The position numbers and the translations under genes are program-made. A stretch of 64,000 bases of DNA, taken from NCBI GenBank assembly GCA_013115125.1, contig JABANN010000065.1, positions 20,407-84,406 of the forward strand, in the 5' to 3' direction. Every line of letters starts with the position of its first letter. Within the stretch, counting starts at the first letter, position 1. The notes beneath the pieces were generated by a model. The model did not search any database, was not told where the DNA came from, and saw only the letters and a program-made list of their open reading frames with translations. The DNA is from Perkinsus olseni. Taxonomy: Eukaryota > Perkinsozoa > Perkinsida. Below are positions 1 to 10,948 of this stretch, in pieces.

Positions 1-1151
1 TCTACCGCTCGTCTGTCGATCTCCATCGTTGGTCCTTGCTGGGCTGCTATGCTCTGGCTGATGGTGATGCTGTGATGAGAGGGGATAAGGGAGAGGATGT
101 CCTCGATAGGACATGCGTCAAGGCTGGCTGTGACGCCGGTAAAGCGGCAAACGAGATGCCGAAGTAAATCGGGTACTGGGTGGAGGTGGAGTACTCCTCA
201 CGATCGTCCAATACTCGGCGTGGGACCGTAACAAGCTCGCCTCGCTGATCGGATGGGAGCTGCCTACAGCCCGCGGTCGCCGCTCGAACCTCGACAGTAT
301 CCGCCGTTCTCGCAGCACTGATGACCATGACGTCGTTGCAGTCGACGGTAATGCGATCTTATACCCCACTACAGGTGCCGTAGCGGCTTCCCCTTCTATC
401 GCTTCTGGCGGTCTGATAACTGCCTCCAAAGGGACTGTCTCAGTGGGACCTCTTGTAAGCTACAATGCCTGAGCAAAGGCCTTGATGTGGCTGCTTTGGT
501 GTACGACCAAGTGGATGGGGCTCGAGCTGACGTCCCCAAGGAATGCAGGTCCTCTTCCCTTACCTCCCTCCCCTCAGTCGCATTCAGTCCCTGCCAGGTG
601 TGGTGCCTCGCAACGGCTGGCTGTCTGGAAGAATTGGCATCAACTTTCTGATCATAGTGTTGAATTTGATACGATACGATATCTACTGCCGCCGGATAAA
701 CTGGAGAAAGATTCCTGGGTGAGGACGTCTGTGGCTTTCGAGATCGGTATATTCGGAACGCTGTCTTCCACTGATGGTTGCGAGGGGCTCTTATACCATC
801 TTCCTCTTCGACGAATCGTCTACCGGTGCTCTCATCGCTTCTCTGCCCCTTCTAAGTACCACTCCCTTCGTCGGTTTGTTGGACCCATCAGACGTAGTCG
901 GCAGCAGCAGCATCCTCGTCAGGAAGAAGGATGCCAGATCGAAGCATGGCAGTTCGAGGATGAGAGCCCGTTGGACGGCACGCCACCTCTGTCACTCCTG
1001 GACGTCAACGCTCAGGTCGGCAGTGGTTAGGGGTGGTAGTGCTTACTATCCTCAACTGTGCCAGGACGTCGAGTATCAGCTTGCCATTATTATTGGGGCT
1101 GACGATGTCGGCGAGATCGAAGACAGCGCGCCTGACGATGATGATATGTAA
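1..1151 (+). CDS. Exons of an unrecognised gene, possibly the 5' part of the astacin gene
   Basis: I do not recognise this protein. Several segments read like real exons on the + strand. One is open from 251 to 472, with alternating small and polar residues (GAVAASPSIASGGLITAS). Another runs from about 482 to 597 and ends at a plausible GT donor (SVAFSPCQ then gtgtgg). A third covers about 720-960 and contains SYTIFLFDESSTGALIAS. The alternating hydrophobic pattern resembles beta-rich extracellular domains, but no family signature is visible. The segments share strand with the astacin gene beginning near 1.4 kb and could be its N-terminal extension or a separate gene. The true start is probably outside the window. 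Confidence 0.4.
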
Positions 1152-1409
1152 GTCTGCTCCAGCGTGCTTTGGAAGGGGCCGAAAGGAGTAAATAGTAGCT
1201 AGAGGTGTCAGAATCGGCTGAAACTCGTGACGGCTAGAACGAGCGGGGGAACCGTTTCTCAGGACGGTCTCTGTCAGGCGATCAGAGGCTGTGAGGAGCA
1301 GGCGAGATAAATGCCTTATCTTCCGAGAGTTGGGCGGTGGTGTTAGTCTAGCCCTCACAGGTGAGGCCTTTGTCGTGATCTCCACTGTGACTTCTATTAT
1401 GGGCTTATC

Positions 1410-3206
1410 GTGGGCACAGCGATGGCAGTTGTTTGCTCGTATCAGGTCGAAGCCGGATGGCCCGGCGACGGATTCACAGGCGGTTACAGCCGATGGAGAA
1501 AGATGAGCAAGGAGTGCCGTATGCAGCCAAGGTCGGGGAATCTTTCTACTGCGCTATGGAGTATCTTTTGTGCATGCGTGCAGGGTGAATGTCGAGGCGT
1601 TACTGAGCATATAAGTTGTTGGCAGCGAGCCACAAAAGCTACTGGGTGCGGCGAGACTTGTGGGGTGTTGGAATTCGATGCTAAATACCGAAGAAGATGG
1701 TGCGGACGGCAGGTAATAATGTCGGCTGCCGGGATCGAACCTCCGCGCAATATATGCTCATCGTTGGCTAGGAGACGGACGAGTGCCCTATCACCTGTGG
1801 TAAATGTCGTCTCTACAATCGCAGCCCTCAGAACGGCGCTGATGTACCTCTGTGGCTGCCCAACAAGGTGGGTCGGGCCTTGCTCTGCCGAGTGAGACGA
1901 GCTCCCTTTAGGGTGCGGATGGGCAAGTATCGATACCGTACATGTTCGACCCTGGTGATACTGCCATCGACTCGAGCAGGAGGACTGTCATGCGGGAGGC
2001 AGCGGCAGCGTGGCGAGAGAAGACTTGTGTAAGTAACGGGGAATCCTCTAGCGGAGCGAAGCGAATCATGGTCTCATGACCTTTCGAGGCCGTCGTTGTC
2101 AGGTTAACTTTTACGAGGCCTCACCGACTACCATTGGCAATAGGGCGCGTGTTGTTGTGAAGGTGATAAGGGCGGCCTTGTTAGCATGCGATAGGCGAAC
2201 TGGCTCCAGTCGAGACAACTTCCCTGCCCACAGCACTGTCTCAGTAACTCAGCTCATTTCGTACATTTCTAAAGTTTTTCTGGAGGCAAAGAAATTTGAA
2301 CGGGTCCCATATAACAAGAGATCTCCCATACCGTAGTTGCTGCTCACATTCTACGCTGAGTTGGAGGACTACTGCGAATGAGTACTCTCGCCCCGTCCAG
2401 GTTCTAGTAAAGCGAACTCTCGGCAACTACCCTCCCTTCTCTTATCGCACCCTCCCCTGCATCTCAGGTGCTACGTTCGAGCTCTGGACTGCCGTCAGGG
2501 TGCAGCGCGGGGCCGCTAGGATACCCTTCGGGGGGGCAAGCGTTCATCAATCTTGGCTCCTGCTCCGACCTCTCCAGGCTTGGCAGCGTTATTCATGAAC
2601 TCGGTCACACCCTCGGAAGTAATACAGCAATTTTGTGGCGCGTGACGGAAAGATTTTCCTCCCACTTCGTAGTGGTTCACACGCAAATGCGAGGAGACCG
2701 CAATAAGTACTTGGACATGATCTATGACAACGTAAAGCCGACAACCATGAAGAACTTTGCCATCAGACATTACTCGTAAGTGCTCCCACGAATACAAAAT
2801 CGATCGTCAGGGCGAGCGCCATCACCCCCAGACAGGTACCAGGGAGTTAATGGGCAATACTCCCCTTATGATTATGGTAGTATCATGCACTACACGAAAA
2901 CGCAAGGCATGATTGCCGAGAAGTACGACCCTCGGACTAACCCCGGGGTATTTACGTTAAAGGGACAGTACGAGCCTGGGATCAGCGAGGTCATGCACTA
3001 TGACGGCCAATGCATGACGGCAGCAGCCGCGATATCACCTGTAGGTCGGCCAACGAGAGCACCTGTCGGACCTAGACGTTGCTGAGATCAACGCCTTGTA
3101 CTCATGTCGAGTATCGTCCGCTACTACGCCCCCTCCACCGCAGACTGTAGTACGGCAGCAACCCTCCACTACCAGTCGATCGACAAGTAAGCAGCCACTC
3201 TGGTAG
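1410..3206 (+). CDS. Astacin-family (M12A) zinc metalloprotease
   Basis: Secreted-type zinc endopeptidase of the astacin family. The catalytic domain reads cleanly across exons 1772-1867, 1912-2028, 2103-2162, 2468-2618, 2673-2775, 2836-2989 and 3060-3206. Visible landmarks, in order, are a cysteine motif DECPITCGKC resembling the end of an ShK domain; the mature N-terminal region SIPYMFDPGD; the helix ending WREKTC; the segment GGQAFINLGSC; the zinc-binding site HELGHTLGMVHTQMRGDR; the Met-turn SIMHY preceded by YDYG; and the closing LSDLDVAEINALYSC. A short Pro/Ser/Thr/Gln-rich tail follows and stops at 3204-3206. The Met of GMVHTQ is itself split by an intron. The introns are 44-74 nt, apart from one of 305 nt (2163-2467). 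All catalytic residues appear present. The N-terminus upstream of 1713 is unresolved; 1410 is only the start of the open frame. Confidence 0.85.
1713..1771 (-). repeat. Intron carrying a tRNA T-arm-like sequence (astacin gene)
   Basis: 59-nt GT-AG intron in phase 0; its boundaries are set by the frame joining RRRWCGRQ to ETDECPITCGKC. It contains ATGTCGGCTGCCGGGATCGA followed by ACC, whose complement reads GGTTCGATCCCGGC, a T-loop and T-stem-like (B-box) sequence. Orientation is antisense to the gene. Confidence 0.75.
2051..2063 (+). repeat. GCGGAGCGAAGC motif in astacin intron 2029-2102
   Basis: GCGGAGCGAAGCG lies in the middle of a 74-nt intron whose borders are fixed by WREKTC and VNFYEAS. 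The same 12-mer recurs elsewhere in the window. Confidence 0.75.
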
Positions 3207-4650
3207 CGTCGGTACTCGTCTCGACAGGTGAAGGTGATACCAGATTGGCTGAGCTAGAGGTGGTCGAGCAGAGGCTGAGAGCTGATGAAGGTGAGAGCCT
3301 GTGCCCCGCACTGTTGGCTTGCTGCGAGTCGAAACAGCGAGTGCTGAGCCATCTTCACCGGAGGCGGGATAACTCAGCATGATACCCCTGTACGTACTTC
3401 CTGTGGCAAGTCATAGAATATACTAAGGGAGCGTTCATGACCCCGGCGAGCATCTCCCACCATCTTGATCGCGGTTCGAGGTCAAGGCTTTAGAATGAGA
3501 ACACCCGACCGAGCGTGGTCCCTTCCCGGCCATGGCTTCTCCATCCTGCTGCGGGTTCTAGTTACCATCGCACAGCGTGTTACGTCAGCCGTACAGGAGG
3601 CCGCCAACTCGGGTGGAAGGCTGACCACTGCAGCCCGAGACCATTTGCTCTCGGCGATAAGCGGCATAAAGGAGATGTAGCAAGCCTTGATGCTTGCAGT
3701 GTGATCACGCTGACTTCCAGGTATATGAAGATATCGCAGCTTGGGGACCTCGCCAGGTCCCTCCGTTAAGTCGCATGCCACGGTCACTGTTGTGCCCCTC
3801 TACTGTTGCGTCTAGTCAATTCATCCGTGGGGTTCTCGCTTGCACTACAATACTATCAACTGGGCTGTTTCTATCGTGCAGCGACGCCAAGCTGTGATCC
3901 ATAAGGGGGGAGCGATGATGATGGCTGTTACTCTGCCTTCCGTGCTTGACTCGCGCGAACAGTGGTGTTGCAATGGACTGGCGGCGGCGCCCACCGATCA
4001 TTACCAATGATACCAACAACGCCGACGGTATCCGGCGCTCTTCCGAGATGCCCGCCGTCTACCATAACATTATCAGAGACGGCTCCGTTCACGTAAGTCG
4101 GCCTCTATTGCCATGGATAAGGAGCAGGCCTAAGTTCAGGGTACAGGGGTGGTCACATCAGCGCCTGTAGAGCTGCGAGCAGGGTGTACCCAGTGAGTCC
4201 TCCGACGGCCGAGGGTGCTCATCACACTACCCTCTCGTAGAGCCGCAGTCACTCGCCGGACCAGCATCCATCGGTCGCCAGTCACGGTAGAGTCAATGCC
4301 GTCCGCTGATCTCTTCAACAGCGGCCCAATACGTTACACGACCGTGCGGCGCTCCCCTGCCGTGCCTACTGATCTGGCCTTGCCGGGGTAAGAGAGACGG
4401 CTCTGCACAAGTAGTGCAATACTCGAGGCCTGCTCCTGGAAGCGGTTACCGTGTGCTGGTGTCCTGAGCTCTTAACCTGAGCAACAAAGTAGTGATCTCA
4501 GGCATCATCACCATCACAATAGGTCGACATCGCAGTCGAGCAGTGTTGGTACGGCGAAGGAGCAGCAGCAGCAGCAGCAGCCCTTGGGAGGGTAAACGAT
4601 AGAGGCCCGCAGCATCATCAGCAGCAGCAGCAGCCAGTGGTACGCACTCC
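3207..4650. other. Stretch with no assignable gene
   Basis: No reading frame here shows a recognisable domain. One plausible + exon covers about 3970-4095 (MDWRRRPPIITNDTNNADG onward) and ends at a GTAAGT donor, but no partner exon could be matched. A possible alternative astacin tail exon follows a donor at 3187. CAT/CAC-rich and CAG-rich tracts begin near 4500. Confidence 0.4.
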
Positions 4651-5026
4651 TAGGTCCCTAGGGGCGGCCGAGATGTGTCGCCCATTATCATCAACATTGT
4701 CATCGACACTGAGCAGCAAGACAGGGGGGAGCAATGGGTAGGAGGGGAGGCCGGATTGGGTCACCCAAACACTCATTGCACCAAGCCCTGTGGTAGAGGA
4801 CCTCCTGCCGTTCTTAGTAGCGTCTCGACTCGAGACTCTCGAATGATGTTCTCGGAATGAGAGAGACTTCTACGTGGAGCACGTGCTAATATCGGCTCAC
4901 TTCCAACCTGAAGATACCGCATGGACGCTACCGAGAGCGTAGCCAGCACCCAGGCCACAGGACGCTTCGCGGCGTGGAGGGCAGCCGCCGAGGCTGTACA
5001 CACCAGCAGCAGCAGCAGCAGCAGCA
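4561..5026 (+). repeat. CAG/AGC trinucleotide tracts
   Basis: Short AGC/CAG runs occur at about 4561-4581, 4616-4635 and 5004-5026. The last would encode a polyserine tract if translated in the frame of the coiled-coil gene. They are simple repeats with interruptions. Confidence 0.7.
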
Positions 5027-7229
5027 GGCCTGGTGGAGGGAATGGTCAGCGTTTCAATAATAAAGCCCTTCGTCAGCGACCTAGCAGGCACGACCTCTCG
5101 GAGCTTCCTCTCGGCGTCGGGCTACTCGGGAGGGCTGGACGCTAGCGCCCCTCACGACGGCAGCCCTGCCTCTACCACTGGAGAGGACAAGCTGTTCAAT
5201 GCTGCCTGCAACTGCGGGGCGCGGCATCAACTCCTCAAATGCCGGGTGACTCCTGATCACGTCTGGTCGATGCTGCTCAGGCGTGTGGTCAGGCACGACT
5301 GGAGCAGTCTGCTCGCGAGATGGAGCGGAAGCTACGAGCAGCGATGCAGCGGAGGGACAGGGCTACTCGAGGGTGGGGGAGGCGGGTCGATGGGCAAGCC
5401 CAGGGTCGTGTTGTAGGCTGGAAGATGTTCAGAGCCTGAGTCGGGAACTGGACTCTGCTCGAAGGGATGCTAGAAGCAAGCATAGTGGATGGGACCTCGC
5501 CTTAGAGGATGCTCGGAAGACCGCGGGTGAGCCGGGATGGAGAGCGATCGGGGTTGTGGCCGGAGACGATCGGTTTGAACTGCGCAGGAGAGCTTAAAGA
5601 GCAGGACTCCTGGCTCATCACTAGGGAAGGAGCTTTGACGCGGCGACGCGAAGAGGTGAGATGTCGATCGCCGGGATCGAACCCGCGACCTCTTTCTCTC
5701 ATCAGACCTCTGACCTACGGCAGCGAGTCCGCTCCAGAGAGCGTCAGGTCGATGAGCTCATAGGGGAGACTAGGAAGGAGTATCGGAGGTTGAAGGGGGA
5801 GCTTTCCGCGGCTAAGACCACTGAGCGAGAGGTCCTTTGACCTTGTCCTCTGACTAGGGTGACATCCGATGACATCCATGACGCTGTACTGTAGGTGACC
5901 TCCATGATGGAGGGTATACGAGAGAGCCTGTCGGAGGTGCGGGAACGTCTAGTGGCTGATGAGGAAGCTCTCGAGGCAGCTGCCCATGATGGGGAGGTCC
6001 TCAAGGGTATACTAGAAGAGGTGAGAAGGGGGCCCGGGAAGTAGTGCCGGCAACGATCGTCACTGCTGGTATCGCTGTTCATATCCTGTCGGCCATTCCA
6101 CGACGAGCGGTGGGTCCATCCTCTCCGTTCACTGACCTCTCTTCTCGCTCCTATGATGATGTTTGCAGCAGGACTCTTTCGAGGACCCCTCAATACCGCG
6201 CTCAAACTCGCTAGCGCGGGGTGGCGCTACATGGTAAAGGGGGTCGTTAGAAAGACAGTTCCAGCAACAGTGCGTTTCTTTGGTACTTTATCCACTTGCC
6301 GTCCTTGCTGTGCTATCTGCACCCTCGGGCAGATAATGCTGACTGTGTCCCTCGTTGTCCGTACGGAGCGACTCTTCTTGGTAACGTCGCCTGTCGGCAG
6401 ATACCGTCGATACTGTGCGAGGTGGAATCGAACCGAACCGCAGTCACCGAGGAAGTACTGACCCACAGCGAGAGCTACTCGGGGCCCGGCGTCTGACGGT
6501 ATTGCAGATAGCAGCATGTCGAAAGCGCCTCGATAACCACGTCCTGGAGAGGGAAGAGTTGGACGATCAGCGCAAGAGGCTGGAGGGTCGACGTAGCAAG
6601 GTGGCTGCTCGGATGGAGGGCCTTCACGTGGAGAAGCAGGTGAGGGGGCGCTGTCTGCCACCCGCCCAGCTGATGCGCTGTATAGCGGGCCCAGGCCGTA
6701 GGGATCAGTCAGTCTCCGAATCCCGGTAAACGCTATCGGGTTGACAGAGCTCTCTATGAGGAATCATAGCGACAGTCGCCCGGTCTTTTGTGTGTATCAT
6801 TCCCTGTAGGATATATCAGCATTGGGCCTGAGGCTTGACGAGCTGCAACGAAAGGTGTGTGCTAGCGAAGGGTCCCGAAGTAGCCGTAGCAGCAGTCAGA
6901 GCAGCAGGGGGACAGGGAGCGACACAATGGTGGGTGATACAATGTCCCTTCTCGCGGTCACTTCACCACTCAGGACGTACAAGAAAGCGAACTCACTGCT
7001 CTGGAAAGGGAAGTGAGCGCGAACGATGAAAAGTTGAAAGTGTGGTAGGGAAGCCTTGCACGGTGGTATTGCTGATCGCCTTCAGACTTTCGCTGAGCAA
7101 AACTCCGAATCTAGGAGACACCGAGATCGTTTAGAGTTCAAATTGGAAGTTAGCAAACGGCAACTCGAGGAGGTAGGCGACGATGGTAGCGGAGTTTTCT
7201 GGGCGCGGCACGGTCTTCCGTCATCAGGC
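4921..7229 (+). CDS. Multi-exon coiled-coil protein, function unknown
   Basis: A series of short exons, all rich in Glu, Arg, Leu and Gln with heptad-like spacing, indicates a long coiled coil. Readable pieces include AREMERKLRAAMQRRDRATR (about 5309-5370), SRELDSARRDARSKHSG (about 5432-5485), ALTRRREE joined across a 50-nt intron (5656-5705) to TSDLRQRVRSRERQVDEL, GIRESLSEVRERL (about 5910-5950), RKRLDNHVLEREELDDQRKR (about 6516-6575), LGLRLDELQRK (about 6823-6855) and SESRRHRDRLEFKLE (about 7110-7155). Each piece ends at a GT donor and most begin after AG. The likely role is structural or scaffolding, but nothing identifies a family. The start at 4921 (MDATESVAST) is tentative, and the exon between 5033 and 5250 is uncertain. 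The frame closes near 7229. Confidence 0.65.
5656..5705 (-). repeat. Intron carrying a tRNA T-arm-like sequence (coiled-coil gene)
   Basis: 50-nt intron in phase 0 between ALTRRREE and TSDLRQRV. It contains GCCGGGATCGAACCCGCGAC; the complement has GCGGG, loop TTCGATC, CCGGC, so four of five T-stem pairs form. The sequence GATGTCGATC lies directly after the donor, where a tRNA acceptor 3' strand would be. Confidence 0.8.
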
Positions 7230-9516
7230 TAAAGTAGAAGTACAGAGGTGTCGGAAGGCGGTACCTCGGCCCGGGATGGTGAAGTGATCTGAACTGCGTT
7301 ATGTGACGATTGCTTGGCTGTTGGTTTAAGTTGATGGTAGCTGCAAATCGGAATTTAGCTGCAACACTAGCGAGTACACTATGAATCCAGGATGGTCTTT
7401 GAGGGGCTGCACTACGGTGTTGTTGGAAAGAATGAAGTGATGATATTTTAAGTGACCATTGCTTTGCTTGCAGTACATGTTAAAGGGTCTCTAGACTGGA
7501 AAGGGAGCGTTCAGAGCGCTTCATTAGTATAAAGGTTGTGTTACGTAGTTCTTACAATTTGTATGTTGATAGATAGCCCTTCGCAATTAGTCAATTTATG
7601 ATTGGTCACAGCACCGGGGTGGGGAGTAGAGCCTGCCAGGAAGGAATGAGACGATCTGGTCGTTGTGTAATGCGCGTGTAACTCAATAACGCAAAAGAGA
7701 GGTCGTCGTTAGGGTCCTGACACATCGGCATCAAGCCTAAGCTGGCGAAGGCGTTGGACCTTAAAACTGACACACACCAAGCTGTCAAAACAGCAATGAA
7801 GGGTCGATAAATCTGCCAACGTTGCCTTTATAGGAGCGACTGTGCCACCCTGAGCGATTGCTATTCCTCGAGAAGGATGGGGTCGCTCTTAGCAATGACA
7901 CAAATACTCGTTATTTTCTGGATTGCCCCTAGCTTCGGAAAAGCCCGGTTTCAAGAAGACAGGTCGGAGTCGGTATCCGTTGAGGAGTTATGCAAGTTGC
8001 CGCTGCACGGTACCACGGAAACCCTCACACATCGCAGACATTGGACAGAGCCTTGATAGTAAAACCATCGTGTTTGGGTCACTTTATTTCTGGTGGTAAC
8101 TTGCCACTGGTAAGTGCTATAGCAGAACTTCTCGGACGGTGGCATGATCAACGTGGTGCCTCCGCGTGTGCGTGGCCCCTTCTTCGGTTCGGAAACGGCA
8201 GCGGCACTGGTTGAAGCACATACTGTCGAACTGCCATCATTCATTCTGGCGCAAAGATACACATGACAAAAGAGACACCGATACGGTGTAATAGGCTCCT
8301 ATAGCGCCTGACAGGCGCCGTAGTAGCTGGCTCCCGGCTCGGGAGTCCCGGGCTTCCTCCCTTGAACTTTGCGAGCCGACTCCCTCCCCAATGTTAGCTC
8401 TTGTGCCATTCACGCACGCGATTCGAACTGCGGCCGGCGTGTCGCCTTATGCCGCTTACGATCTCACATCGATTGGGCATGGGCCGGGCGTAAACCTGTA
8501 TGCTCACCATAGCAGACAGCCTCTCAACCGTCACGGCATGGGTGCCGTCGACCGGTATGTTAGTACGCATCTCTACGAATCCGTCGGCCTGTGTTAGCGC
8601 AATTGCGAGGTGAGGGAGCAACAGAATGGGCGCCACTCGGGCATAGGGTGTGCCTACAATACTGTAGTTCCCGCGATAACACTAAGATTCGTTCGAGTTA
8701 TTGACGATATCTCGCTCTCTTGGGCTCTCCTCAGCCATGCCGCGTGCTCCGCGCTCACAAACTTCTCGCGTTCGTTCTCATCGCAGATGGACTCGAGCCT
8801 GTACAGATTTACAGTGCTAGTGCTTCCTCCACGGTCTACTCGCCGGTAGCTTTAAATGGTGACTGCATTCCGGATGTTGCGACTTACGAGGTCCCTGATC
8901 TCTTCTGGCGGTAGGTGAGCTGAGAGCTGGTCTTTGGTGATCCAGCGAGCCGTCCCAGGCGAACTATACCGATGCCAGAGCGAAGATGAACACTCGGCCG
9001 CAATTTCTGCGGAGGCGCGATTCGATAGAATTTGCAAGGGTGTCGTACAAAGTCGCATACCCTCGTCGACGCGGAACTCAGTGGAAAGTTACCATCAGTA
9101 GCAACCTGTGGATGGCTGTAACCCGGGATTCGCGAACCAAGACCACTGCTCCGTCAACTCAAAGAGTGGTTAGGGTATGGAATCAGAATGCGTTATTCGA
9201 TACGAAGCCTATCAAGGCAATATGACTATAAAATCTGATGAAAATGCTAGTCCGCATATCTGGTAGAGCCGGCGCTTAAAAAGCCACCGCAATCCATGTG
9301 CGGAGTATGTTAGCGTGTTGAGTCTGATGAACCTACAGCAGCCGTCAGAGAGACAAGTAGTACAATAGTGGTAGATCCAACCTCTCTGAGTAGTACGATG
9401 ACTAAATGAAGGCGGGTGGTAATTGTAAATGACCATTGGTGATACAGCTCATCGGCAGAGACCGGCGCTCGCCTCGAGAGCGGCACAGCCTCTAACTTTG
9501 CATCCACTCCGAGAAA
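7230..9516. other. Gene-poor stretch with weak open segments
   Basis: No supported gene. Open segments at about 7990-8214, 8391-8597 and 8986-9225 (+) have no recognisable domain and no convincing splice partners. The region 7230-7980 is somewhat richer in A and T than its surroundings. Small remnants or an unrecognised gene cannot be excluded. Confidence 0.4.
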
Positions 9517-10649
9517 TCAGCATTTAGTCGAGTGTAGTTCATCCATCTCTATGCAGCAGCAGTAGGAAACATCAGGGTCGGCAGGAGCATCGAAGATGGA
9601 GAAGGGAGTCCCATACTTCACCAGGCGACAGTTGCCAAGCCAGTCAGCGTATTCCCAATACTCAGCGACGGCAGAGGAGGACGTGGCGTCGAAAGGCTTC
9701 ATCTTCTCACACCCGAGAGTATCCTCTTTCCCCGGAGAGATTCCGAAGTGTTTGCAGAAGGCTTTGTAATACTCCACACGGTTGGCAGCTTGCTGACTCT
9801 GATGACCACATTCGATGCCGTTAGTGATCATGATAGTTGCCCCGAAGCCCGGGATCCTGTTGGCGGCGGTATCGTTCCCATTTGGTTTCCACCAGCCGGT
9901 GACAACATCATGAACAGACGGCTTGGGTGTCTGCGGGGTCATATCGAACCAGATAGCGCTGGCGAAGGACAACCAGCCGCCTTCATTCGTTAAGACGCCG
10001 TCGGCATTGGCGAGTAAATTAGAACCTTCGGATCGTCGTAGATGACCACTGAGAACGGACCGTAGTTGTAATTCCAACTGATCTGCTTGGCACCGCGGCC
10101 GAAGTACTTTTGACCAGGACGACAAGCGAACCTGTCTTCTACCCATTGCGGGCTACTAGCGCAGTAGTCCCAGCCAGGATTGACTTCGCGGTAGTAGTAT
10201 AACCCTTGTTGCCACTGAGGATATTTGCTGCTCGGGTCGTGAGCACCAACCTCCTGGACGAAATGGGCGAACATGGTGGCCAGCTCTCGTAAGCATAGTT
10301 CATCTTTGTCGGCATTATCCGGTCCAGCGTCATCACAGAACCTCGGCCACTTCGCCACTGCCTTGAGGAAGTTGTGGTAGGTGTAAGGCCCCTGGCCCAT
10401 GCCTTTACCCATGTTGGCCAAAGGGAAGAGAGACGAGAAGACAGTCTCATTAACCAGACGCTTGACTCTCTGACAATTGGCAGCATCGGTAATGTCTTGC
10501 TCAGTCGGGACACCATCCAAACGTATGGCCCTTCTTAGCATGCTCTTGGCCTCTGAGGGCAGGGGAGGGCGTTTAGAGGGGTCGCACTTATTCTGTCCGA
10601 ACGCCACTTGTAGCAATAACGCGGAGAAGACGAGCAGCGAGAACACCAT
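9517..10649 (-). CDS. Secreted GH19 chitinase (apparent frame break)
   Basis: Glycoside hydrolase family 19 endochitinase, which cuts beta-1,4-linked N-acetylglucosamine polymers outside the cell. The start at 10649 gives a classical signal peptide (MVFSLLVFSALLLQVAFGQ). The first catalytic-Glu region is HFVQEVGAHD, the second YYYREVNPGWDYC. The GH19 signature YFGRGAKQISWNYNYGP and the later block FASAIWFDMTPQ, followed by GFGATIMITNGIECG, are all present. The length and order match a complete single-exon catalytic domain with a Cys-rich C-terminus. Near 10013-10023 the frame shifts: the protein reads through DDPKVL in one frame and resumes NLLANADGVLTN in the next, as if one base were missing. 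That may be a sequence error, a real disabling mutation or a shift site. Alternative: the gene is a recent pseudogene. Confidence 0.85.
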
Positions 10650-10948
10650 TGCCTGGAAGATCGTAGAAGAACCGTGGAAGAACGTCTCCTGAGCCCATTG
10701 CAGTGTCCCATCACAGAACACAAGCTGGTGATACTACGGAAACGATTGTTTAGAAACGACAGAGGTTATGAGCATGTCGATACTGTAGCCACCAACGCCA
10801 ACATCAACTTCAACACGATGAGGTACCCTCATCATTGTCAGCGCCTGCCCGACTTCACTCTGGCCAGCACTGGGCTTAGGTGCGGAGGACTCCTTTCGAA
10901 TAACCGGTGAGTTGCAGGCGGGCTTGAATAGGACTCCACAGTGAGCTG

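Noticed and set aside
1800-1824. A 25-nt intron in the astacin gene
   Set aside because: GT and AG are present, but the frame reads through without it and preserves the Cys motif, so an ordinary exon is the simpler reading.
4561-4640. A CRISPR-like or satellite array
   Set aside because: The repeats are plain trinucleotide CAG runs without spacers, in a eukaryotic context.
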